This document shows positions 37,601-49,600 of a DNA stretch of 64,000 bases, piece by piece. The notes under the pieces were generated by a model. The model was not told the DNA's origin. It ran no database searches and worked only from the letters and a program-made list of their open reading frames with translations. The position numbers were made by a program, and so were the translations under genes. The stretch lies in assembly GCF_040869045.1 (NCBI RefSeq), contig NC_090319.1:392971601-393035600 (forward strand), written 5' to 3'. Source of the stretch: Eurosta solidaginis (Eukaryota; Arthropoda; Insecta; Diptera; Tephritidae). Within the stretch, counting starts at the first letter, position 1, and every line of letters begins with the position of its first letter.

Positions 37601-40600
37601 CCAGACTATTGATCCGTATTCTAGTATCGGCCTTATGATGTGGTAAAAAGGGCTTTAGTTACATAAGCGTCACTAAGTTCTTTAGATCATCGTTCCACGA
37701 ATGATAGAACACCTGTAGCCTTATTAACAGTAGTCATAAGTCGGTGGTTGTGTCTTAACCGCCGTAGATGCTAGCCATCTGCTGAAGAGATTCTGATTCC
37801 TGAAGCTGATGAAACCGAATTTCTTTGCGTTCGTATCAAACTCTTATCTATGCCTTTATACATTACTATTAGCTACCTTCCTCCGCAATCTGACCTACAG
37901 TTATACAACAAACACGCTTCGATTATAATGTCTGTGACTTCTTTGGCTACTTCTTCTGACTTGATTGTTGTTCTTGGTGATTTTAATTTACCGTGTGTAA
38001 CGTGGAATATGATTGATGGTTGCTTGGTTCCCTGTTCTTCTCGAGAAATCTTTAACGAGTTCCTAAACAACCTTGCAGATAGTGGGCTTTTGCAGGTTAA
38101 CGGCATTCTGATAAGTTTGGTAAGTGCTTGGACCTAATATATGTCAGTGATAATTCTAGATTCTCTTTAGTCCGAACTGACCCGTTGGTACTTCCTGAAG
38201 ATGTATATCACCCTGCATTGGAGTCAATTGCTGAAACCTTTAGCCTTCCAAAACAACGTAACACCTATAATAATTTGACTGCTGCTAGGTTTTTATTTAG
38301 GAAAACTGACTTCAAGAAGTTAAGAAATGGGCTTTCCGTTATAGTTTGGCCCGATTATAGTGGAGATGTTGACGAGAGCGTTCATCACTTTACTAGTGCT
38401 TTACACCTCATATTCCGTGCTTGTATCCCCCAAACTACTAGCGTTAGAGTTTCAGCAAATACTGGTTGGTGCGCCAAGGAACTAAACTGCTTAAAAAATC
38501 AGAAAACGCGTTGGTTTGAGAGATATAAAAAATCTGGACTTCCAATTGACTATAGCAGATATTCTATTCTACGTCATAAATATAATTCTTTGAACAAAAA
38601 GTGTTACAAAGACTACATTAATAAGATTAAACTGCAACTTTCCTCTAATCCCAAGTCGTCCTTCATTTTTGTTAACACTAAACGAAAGACTACTGGATTC
38701 CCATCCGTCATGAAATTTAAAGACTTGGTTTCAAGTGACGATGCCACAGCTGCCGATATGTTTGCTGATTTCTTTAAATCAAACTACGCACAAAATTGCA
38801 TGCCCGTCCAACCGAATGTTCTTTTTAGCTCGCCACTGCTTTGCGGTGTACGAGCCCCTTCGATATCCTGTAACGACGTGGTTTTACACCTAGAAAACCT
38901 AAACACTTCTTATGCTAGTGGTCCCGACAGCATTCCTTCTGTTGTTCTAAAAAGTTAGACGGAATATTTGTATCGGCCCTTAACGAATATTTTTAATGCT
39001 TCTCTAAAGCAAGGCGCATTTCCCTGTTTCTGGAAAGAGTCTTTTATTATACCACTGTACAAAAGTGGCAGTAAATAATGTGTTGCAAACTATAGAGGCA
39101 TTGCAAAACTTAGCGAAATACTTAAACTTTTCGATTCCATTATAACTAAACAACTAGCTCATTCAGTTTCTCCTATCATTAACCCAGCTCAGCATGGCTT
39201 CTGCAAAGGTAAGTCAACTGATACGAACCTGTTGGAATTTACTACTCATGTCTCCAGAAACTTTAGAAATAACCTACATACCAATGTAATTTACACGGAA
39301 TTCAGCAAAGCTTTCGATAAGGTTTCCTACACTATTCTCACCTATAAACTTAATGGTTTAGGATTTCCACCTCAACTTCTGAGTTGGATTTCCTCTTACT
39401 TAAAAGGACGGAAACAAATGGTGTTATTTAAAAACAGCGAATCTCAATTCATTAGGGTTACTTCTGGCGTACCGCAAGGTAGTCACCTTGGTCCTTTGCT
39501 ATTTTTGGTATTTATTAATGATCTTCCAAGCGCGTTAACTCATTCCAAGATTTTGATGTATGCTGACGATGTAAAGCTTTTTAAACCTTTACTCACTCCG
39601 GAAGACAGATTGCTCCTTCAAGAAGATCTCAATAGTTTTGTAAAGTGGTGCAATATTAATGATACGAGCCTCAACCTAAATAAATGTAAATTCATGAGTT
39701 TTGGTAGAAAATCATTTCAAGTGCACAATTACACGGTTGGTGACTACCGGCTGGAGCAAGTCACTAGATTTTTTGACCTGGGTGTTACATTGGACCCAAA
39801 ACTTGACTTTAAATTTGATATTGAAACTTGCGTGACCCGATCGAAAGGAGTTCTTCCTTTTGTCAAACGATGGCCTAAGGAATTGAATGACCCCTACGTT
39901 ACAAAATCTCTCTTTACTGCTTTAGTGAGACCTATATTGGAGTATGCATCAATCGTTGGAACCCGCGGTATCAAATCTATCGTGACAACCTTGAATCGGT
40001 TCAAAAACAATTCCTACTTTTTGCTTTGAGTCATTTGGCCTGGGATCCAACAAGAAATCTTCCCTCTTACAACAGTCGGTTAAAGCTTATAAACCTCCTT
40101 TCTCTCTAGAGTCTCAGGGAAATGCTTGGTGTGTTGTTTATGGTGAAATTATTGAGTGGAACGGTGAATAGCCCGATTTTACTTAGCGAGATCAATGTTC
40201 CCATGAGGCTATCAAGGCATTTCCATCCGCTTTTTTTGAGCACATGTAGGTCGAATTTCGAAATGCACGAAGCTCTTCGTTGTTTGTGCCTGGATTTTAA
40301 TAAGCATTATAGCAATTTTGATACGTCGGACTCGCTTTTCAAAATAAATTAGTAATATGTATACATATTTCAAATAACTAACTATAACTTACTGTTACTC
40401 CATTTTATGTATGTATAATATAGCAGCTCTTTCTGAGCGGTTCGCGTCAGCTCCCTTCTGAGCACCTTTCGTTAGCCCCCTACTGGGCAATCAGCTCCTT
40501 TCTGAGCAATTCGCGTCAGCTCCCTTTTGAGCACCTTCGCTGCCCATTACTGGGCATACGTATACAAAACTCATACCCTCTTGTAAAGTTAAGTTATTTA

Positions 40601-43600
40601 TTTAAATTATCGCGCATATAATTATACATGTCACCTATTAATATCAAATATGTAACTATAACTCTTAAGATCGTTTACTTACAGTTTTACACTTCACATT
40701 CGTTTTGTATAAGACTAACTATTTGTAAATGTACTGATATTTGCTATTTAGTTTGTTTAAATTGCTCAATTTGTAGACTATTAAATAAATAAATAAATAA
40801 TATGAAGGTTGAAACTAAGTTTAGCATCCATCGTGACTCCCATGTGAACAAAATAATTTACTGATACAGGACAAAAATTATTAATTACGTAGGATGTATA
40901 TTGGAACGATTTTCCGTCATCCCTTGTCAAATTTGGTTGATAATGGCACAACGCCGAAACCGGTTTGTCTCGAAACCAAATTTGACAAGGGATGACGGAA
41001 AATCGTTCCAATATACATCATTTATTCACCCTGTCGGAAAATCAACAAAACAAAATAAGTAAATTACGCAGGATTCTGCTGGAAAAGATCTCCGAAAGAG
41101 GCACATAAATTAACATTAATTGAGGTTCAGCGGTATTGCCTTTGCGTTGCACCAAGCAACTAAGCAGTTTCAATCCGCTTGAAGCAATGGACGTTCTTCA
41201 AAAAACGCATAGCACCTCAAAATTTTTACATCATCAACATACATAAAAATTTTGGAATATTTTATTGTGGTACAGATGTTATTAATAAATAGCAAGATCC
41301 AGAATTGGACCGAGATGGCTGCCCTGTGGGACGCCAGAGGGAACATTAATGACATTTGAAAGAGTATTTTTAAAAATATCTTTTTGCGCTCGACCGCAGA
41401 GATACGACGAGATCCACTGGGCGAAACCAGGTTGGAAGACAAGTCGATCCAGCTTGTGGATAAGCAAGGAGTGGGAAACTATATCAAATGCCTTACATAA
41501 ATCGGTGCAAATAACATCGAGGTGAAGATTTTCTCTAAATCCATTAGAAACATGAATTGTGAATTCAAGTAGGTTGGTAATGATAGATTTGCCTTTACAG
41601 AATCCGTGCTGGGAATCCGCAAACAATGTAGAAATGAAAAATGTTAGCTGATTAATAATAATGGCTTCAAATACCTTTGGGATGACAGACAATTTTGCAA
41701 TTCCTCTATAATTTTCTACACATGACCTACTGCCGTATTTGTGAAGGGGTATGAGAAAAGATTCCTTCGAAGCAGCAGGAAAAACATCATGTTTAAGGGA
41801 CATATTGAATAAATCAGGGGTTATTAAATGTGTTCAGCGCGTTTCTTAAGAAAACATGTGGGCATTAGGTCAGGACCTTTAGAGACGATAAATATAAAAA
41901 AAAACTCCTGTGGAAATATTGCTGAAATATTAATTGCGTTCAGTGAGTCATTAGACAAAGAAATAAATTCAGCGAAATAGTTAGGTTTGAAAAATTGTGC
42001 AAAGAAATTAGCAACATCTTGATCGTCGGTAGAGAAATCATCACTGTATTTCATACCAGAAGGAAACCCTTTAACCCTAAAATTAGAGTTTACGAAATCA
42101 TAGAAAGCTTTCGGATTGCAAGTTATTTTCTTTTTCATCGTACAGGGATAGTTATTGTAACACTTTTTATTTAATTCAAAATATTTATGACGCAATATAG
42201 AGTACTTCAAGTATTCGGAGTGTGAACCCGTCTTCTTGTACAGCTTGAAGGAACGCGATTTTTTGTTTTTTATAGATATCTCTTCTTCGGTGAACCATAT
42301 ATGGACTAGTTCACGCTTAGTTTCGTGTCTTTCCAGAATAGCGTGAATGATGGTATTAAAGTCAGAAACGTTTTTGTCAATACCTGCACCGTATTTGAGA
42401 CAAACTACTGTAGATAAAATACAGTCAAGTTTATTAAAATCAGCCTCCGCAAACTCAAACCTAAAACTAGAGTCGTATTCTGTGCTAATGCAATTCGTAA
42501 ACTATTTCCAGGGAAGGATGGTAAGGGTCTTCAAAACGAATTTTTGGAATGTTTAGAAAGAGTCGGTGTGTGTAAATATGAACTCCAAAAGAGAAGTTGC
42601 CGATAATCAGAAACACGACTTTTTGTGTGTAAACTTCAACAAGCGAAAATTGTTGCTCTAGAATTTATTGATAATTTTTTCAAAACGTGTTGTGGAGTAG
42701 AAATTCAAAACTCGATTTACGATAACCTCGTCACGAGCATGATCAGCGATGATCACTGGTGTTTTCAAAATTATTTAGATACATATGTAGCTACATATAT
42801 ACATACTTGTTTATTTGAATAAACTAAATATCGTTTTTTAGTGAAGTCAATTCTATTCGTTTGGAGCACAGTATCGCCGCTGAAGATATCGATGGCTACT
42901 TAAGTAATCCAATAAATGCGTATCGTCTTATTAAGCGCTTACAAAACGACTGGAGTATCATTGAAGAATCGATACGGATAGAACCCAGCCGAACGGGTAT
43001 GCTATTTTACTTTATGATATTGACTTACGACGCACCTAAATAGATTGAAAGGAGGAAAATAAAATATTTTTATTAAGTTAATTTGGTGACCTTTAATAAA
43101 GTATCTCTGAGTTAAGCTGGCTCGAGGTCAGGTGTAATAAAACACAAGAAGTTCTTGTATAACCAATATATTTCGATTACCTTCGGTAATCGTCCTCAGG
43201 GCAACTATTAACAATAAAAACAACATGAAATTATAATGAAACAATATATCACAAATAACAATAATTTGTCTTTAAAAAACTAATTACATACATTTATTTC
43301 ACGTTTACACTGCCTGACGTGGAGTATTATACTGTTATTTTTTTGTTAACAAGTGTCTGTATGACTGTGCAGTATTATCAATATCTGTTTAGTAGTTAAT
43401 TCGTATGTTTGAAGGTGTGTTAACGATATGTAACATTTCTAATGTGTACCTCTTCTTCCATTTCCATCCTTCCTCAATAACTGAAGCGTCGTCTAAGTTC
43501 GGACTGTGATAACTGCTGGCACAGTGGGCCATGAGAGCTGTTTTATGGTTGTTAGTAGAATTATATTGTTTATAATCAGATTTGTGTTGTGACAGTCGAG

Positions 43601-46600
43601 TTTTTAATTTTGGTTTGGTTGTGCCAGCATAAATCTTATTGCACGATTCTTTATCATTACCTTTGCAAGGAATTTTATATACAACATTTATATTGTTTTA
43701 TTGAAAATATGTTTTAGAGTATTTATTGGTTTATGGGCAATTTTTTTTTTTCTTCGCTATTATAGCAATCTGATTTAAATATTTTTGGGGTTTTTGGTAT
43801 AAGATCTCGGTTTGTTGATCGCGTTCTTCTTATTAAACTTTTTATAATATTATCTAGAAAATCATTATCTCTTAATAGTAATTTAATTTCTTCTATAATT
43901 TCTTTGTGGTAAGTGTCGTCCGATATTGGTAGCATTCGCCTTATACAGCCCGTTGCTGTATTGATAATCATCGTCCTTGGGTGTTTGGAGTTAAAATTGA
44001 TGATGCGTCCTGATGATATTGATTTCTTATACCACCTCAATTTAAATTCATTGCCTTCTCTTATTACAAATGAGTCCAGGTAGGGTAATTTTCCATCGTC
44101 TTCGAGTTCCGTAGTAAATTTTATATGTCGATCAAAGGAGTTTAATACGTCAAGTGTGTTTTGTACCATGCTTTCTTTTACTATCGCAAAAATGTCATCA
44201 ACATATTTTGCTACAGATCTTGGCTTTTGTATTAGTTTTTCAATGCTATTTTCCAACAACTTTTCCATTAATATGTCTGCTATGATTGGTGAGGTCGGTG
44301 ATCCCATTGGTAATCCTTGGAGTTGAGTATATATCGTGTCATTAAATTTAAAATATCTATTTTCCTCAATGCAGAACTTTACTATTTCCACAAACATTAT
44401 TCTAGGTATTTTAGTGTACTCTTCTATTATTGTCCATTTTCTCTTATTACGTCAAGCGCAAGTTACCCACACAACTTGCTAGGGAACAGTGATAAAACAT
44501 CGAAAGAAATAAGTTATTCATCGTCGCAAATAAATCTATTGTTTATCTTCTCTTTAAAATCACAGGTGTACCTTTTTATGAATTTTAGGTTATATAAGAA
44601 CTTCTTGTGTTTTATTACACCTGGCCTCGAGCCAGCTTAGCTCAGAGGTAAAATATTTTAATTACTGACACTGTTTATATTAACTGAAAAAGGGCTGATC
44701 AATTCAAAAATATATGACTGAAAGTTCGTGAAACGGATAATTTTTACGTGATATGGAGCAAAGTAGGAAATAATTATTATGTCTTAGAGTACGTTTTAGC
44801 ACAACTCTTTTACCAATATAAATTGTCAAAAACATATAGGATTGCGAAAGTTGTTAAAGAATTAAATTTTTTGGTGTTATTTCTTTTAATGCTTCTAGAA
44901 AGTAAAGAGAGTATTCTAAAGAAGTTGTATTTCATTGCGTACTCCGCCTACCGCGCCGAAGATGGTAGGTTAAAGTCCCAGACAAAGCAACATCAAACAT
45001 TTAGAAAACGTTATTTTTAATTAGAAAAGAGTTTTCCTAAGCGGGGTCGCCCCTCATCACGGGTTTTCGCAAACTCTCCAAGTTTAATTTTCACAATCCT
45101 TTTTGAAAAATATATTAATAAAATAATTGTGCTAAAACGTACTCTAAGACACAATAATTATTTTTTACTTTGCTCCATGTGATGCAAAAGATGATCCTTA
45201 CTTACTTACTTAATCGGCGCTTAACCGTCTAAACGGTTATGGCCGTCCAACCAGGCGCGCCAGTCGCTCCTTCGCTCCGCCAACCGGCGCCAATTGGTCA
45301 CACCAAGGGAGTTTAAATCGTTTTCCACCTGGTCCTTTCAAAGGAGTGGGGGCCGCCCTCTACCTCTGCTTTCATAGGCGGGTTCCGATAGAAACACTTT
45401 CTTGGCCGGAGCATCATCTTTCATTCGCATAACATGGTATAGCCAGCGCAGCCGCTGCATTTTAATTCGCTGGACTATGTTGATGTCTGCGTATAGCTCG
45501 TACATCTCATCATTAAATCTTCTTCGGTACTCGCCATCGCCAACGCGTAGAGGTCCATAAATCTTTCGAAGAACTTTTCTCTCGAACACTCCCAAAGCCG
45601 CTTCATCTGCTGTTGTTATGGTCCATGCTTCTGCCCCATATAGCAGGACGGGTACGATAAGTGACTTGTAGAGTATGATTTTCGTTCGCCGAAAGAGGAC
45701 TTTACTTTTCAATTGGCTACCTAGTCCAAAGTAGCATTTATTGGCAAGGTTGAGTCTTCGCTGGATTTCAGTGCTGATGTTGTTGCTAGTGTTGATGCTG
45801 GTTCCCAAATAAACGAAGTCTTTTACTATTTCGAAATTATGGCTGCCAACAGTAGCGTGGTTGCCAAGGGGCGTATGCGCTAACTCTTTGCTCGATGACA
45901 GCAGGTACTTCGTTTTGTCCTCATTCACCATCAAACCCATCTTTACCGCTTCTTTTTCCAGTTTGGAGTAAGATAATCCATTGAAGAAATATATTTAGTT
46001 TAGCCCAAGTCCTCTTATGGTTTGTTTAGATGGGCGCATACGTCGCTTTGATTCAATATGAATAAACTCAAAACACATGTATCGATAGTTTTTCATTCGC
46101 TTTGGAAATACGTAGCGGCACAACTCGGATTTGTCGTATGGTTGCCGAAACAGGCAACTAAAATACCTAATGATTTAAGGGGTTGTGTAGCGCAATCCTT
46201 TCAAGGGCTTGCCTGCGCATTTAAAGACTTCTCCAACCCAATACTCTACCCCACCTACTTGTGGCGAATCCTGGCGAAGTTCCACATGGGGCTATTGGGT
46301 CGTTTCTAAGACAGTGTGGCTTACCTTCATGGTTCCCGGAACCTACCGGATCTATGTATATAAGGCAAAGGACCACCAACAACGATAAAACTCCCCAAAA
46401 CCTTCGGGAAGTGTTTTTATCGCTACAACAACTCGGCTATGTTTTCAATTCCGTAGTCCTTTTCTCCACACAGCTAAAACTAACGTAAAAACCCTTTTCG
46501 GAGTCAAAGTGTATTGAAAATTAGCTGCTCGCAACAATTTTTATACTCACCTGAGAAAAGCTCACAGAGTGTATTAACTTTGTTCGCATAACTGTAATCC

Positions 46601-49600
46601 GTAACGGCATAAACTAATCGAGATAGATATAGACTTCTATATATCAAAATGATCTGGGTGAAAAACGAAATTCATTTAGCCATGTCCGTCCATCCGTCCA
46701 TCCGTCCGTCTGTCCGTCCGTCTGTAAACACGATAATTTGAGTAAATTTTGAGGTATCTTGATGAAATTTGGTATGTAGGTTCCTGGGAGCGATATCGAA
46801 AATTTCGATAAACGGAAAAAGTGCGATAATTTATTACCAAAGACGGATAACGCGATGAAACTTGGTAGGTGAGTTGAACTTGTGACGGGGAACAGAAAAT
46901 TAGTAAATTTTTGGACAATGGGCGTGGCACCGCCCACTTTTAAAAGAAGGTAATTTAAAAGTTTTGCAAGCTGTAATTTCGCAGTCGTTGAAGATATCAT
47001 GATCAAATTTGGCGGGTACGTTGCTCCTATTACTATATGTGCGCTCGGATGACGAACACGCCCACTTTTAAAACAAAATTTTTTTTAAGTCAAATTTTAA
47101 CAAAAAATTTAAAATCTTTACAGTATATAAGTAAATTATGCCAACATTCAACTCCAGTAATGATATGGTGCAACCAAATACAAAAATAAAACAAAATTTC
47201 AAAATGGGAGTGGCTCCGCCCTTTTTCATTTAATTCGTCTAGAATACTTTTAAGGCCATAAGTCCAACTAAAATTTACCAATCCTTGTGAAATTTGGTGT
47301 GTTCATAGATTCTATGACGATAACTGTTTTCTGTGAAAATGGGCGAAATCGGTTGAAGCCACACCCAGTTTTTATACACAGTCGACCTCTGTCCTTCCGC
47401 TCGGCCGTTAACACGGTAACTTGAGCAAAAATCTATATATCTTAACTAAACTTAGTTCACGTACTTATCTGAACTCATTTTATCTTGGTATAAAATATGG
47501 CCGAAATCCGACTATGACCACGCCCACTTTTGCGATATCGAAAATTATGAAAAATGAAAAAAATGCCATAATTCTGTACCAAATATGAAAAAAGAGATGA
47601 AACATGGTAATTGGATTGGTTTATTGACGCAAAATGTAACTTTAGAAAAAACTTTGTAAAATGGGTGTGACACCTACCATATTAAGTAGAAGAAAATGAA
47701 AAATTTCTGCAGGGCGAAATCAAAAGCCCTTTGAATCTTGGCAGGAATACTGTTCGTGGTATTACATATATAAATAAATTAGCGATACCCGACAGATGAT
47801 GTTCGGGGTCACCCTGATCCACATTTCGGTCGATATCTCGAAAACGCCTTCACATATACAACTAATGGCCACTCCCTTTTAAAACCCTCATTAATACCTT
47901 TAATTTTGTACCCATATCGTACAAACACATTATAAATTCACCCCTGGTCCACCTTTATGGCGATATCTCGAAAAGGCGTCCACCTATAGAACTAAAGCCC
48001 ACTCCCTTTTAAAATACTCATTAACACCTTTCATTTTATACCCATATCGTCTAAACACATTCTAGAGTCACCCCTGGCCACCCTTATTGCGATATATCGC
48101 AAAGGCGTCCACCTATAGAACTAAGGCCCACTACGTTTTAAATAATCATTAACACCTTTCATTTGATACCCATGTCGTACAACACACACCCCTGGTCCAC
48201 CTTTATGGCGATATCCTGAAAGGGCGTCCACCTATAGAACTATGGCGCACTCCCTTTTAAAATACTCTTGAATACCTTCCATTTGAAACCAATGTCATAC
48301 AAACACATTCCAGGGTTACCCTAGGTTCATTTTGCTAAATGGTTATTTTCCCTTATTTTATCTCCAAAGCTCTCAGCTGAGTATGTAATGTTCGGCTACA
48401 CCCGAACTTAGCCTTCCTTACTTGTTTCACTTGAATTGCACTTTTGTGTTTTAAATTTTAATTAGATTTTGGAAAAAACGCGGAATAAAATTTGTTGCAT
48501 ATATTTTGTAATTTAAGCTGTTCTGAAGTTATTTACGGGTGTTTGCTTTAATAGCGATATAGCAATGTGCGTATAAACGCTTCAAGCAAATATATGGTGA
48601 ACCAAATCGGTTTTAAACAACACGGTTATTGTGTCGATATTAACAAGGCTTAAGATACAATAATTATTTTCTGTGCCCCATGTCATCCGTTTCACGTAGG
48701 GCACTTAGTTAACGCCTTTTCCGAAAAATTTGGTTTTTCCGTTGGTCGCTGTTAAGATCTACGATTTTAGACTGTAGTTAGTTTATTGTGTCGTATAAAT
48801 ATGTATGTACATAGATGCGACCGGTAAGAACATTTACGTTTTCTTATAGATTTTTTTGTTCGAATGGAGAAAAATCGGCAAAGTTATGACTTTCCCACTA
48901 AGGAAGATGTCACTGGATCGGCAATGGGCTTGGTACGCCTACAAGACACTTATAAAATAGAAGTTGGGGAACTTGCCAGTGGAATATTGAATGGAAACAA
49001 ATACGGGTAAGTGTGTTTAGACAAGTGCGCTCCATAGTTCCGACTTTCAAAATCCTGTTAAGACAGTCCCAACAATTTTCCGAAATTCTGACACAAGACA
49101 ATATCGACAGGCTTAAATACAATCCAGAAAAATTTATTGGAGTGGTAGAACATATACCAAAGAATGAAAATTTGCAGCCAATGTGGAGTTGCGTACAAAA
49201 GGAGATCAGGTTCGAAGATCTCATCGTGCGTATTAATCTCAACGAGGTGTCTGGGCTGTAGTGTGACCGTTTGCGACTTTGCTGTTACCTTCGCCGACTT
49301 CTTTAGGACCACTTCAATCTCTGCTTGGTACGGGCTTGTGTTTCCTGAGATCTTTTTATCTGAAGCAACAAATCTTCTTTTGCCGTTCTTCTAATAGTTT
49401 TGACGTCACCCCCCTCCTAGGGCTTTTACTTCATCGCAACTCCTCACTTTTCGTAGTATGTCAGCATACGTAGCATCTCCAGCTTTCGAAATTATGATTG
49501 CTTCCGGCCTGGCTTTAATCATTTTCTTCCTATTTTTTTTTTTTTTTTGTTTGGCTACCAGCCACTCTCTCGGCTTTTGAGCTGTCGTATCTTCTTTCCT

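Larger units (their letters stand above)
28821..42841 (+). other. 14-kb first intron of the prolyl hydroxylase gene
   Basis: The donor is aaag|gtagaag and the acceptor ttttttag|tgaagtc. Joining gives ...NMLQ-S-EVNSIRLEHS in the correct phase. The intron contains a solo LTR, an inverted SINE pair, a long AAATA array, an RTE remnant, a hAT element, two nested LINEs and a hairpin element. The stretches 28830-29630 and 31215-33520 hold no feature that I recognise. Confidence 0.85.

Noticed and set aside
37390..40799. Twin-priming inversion to explain oppositely oriented LINE pieces
   Set aside because: The inverted piece comes from downstream of the reverse transcriptase, not from upstream of the sense part. 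It also joins in frame with the fragment at 40800, so nesting explains it better.
43723..44397. Telomerase-like cellular reverse transcriptase
   Set aside because: GIY-YIG sequence downstream and inverted termini show it is a Penelope-like transposon.
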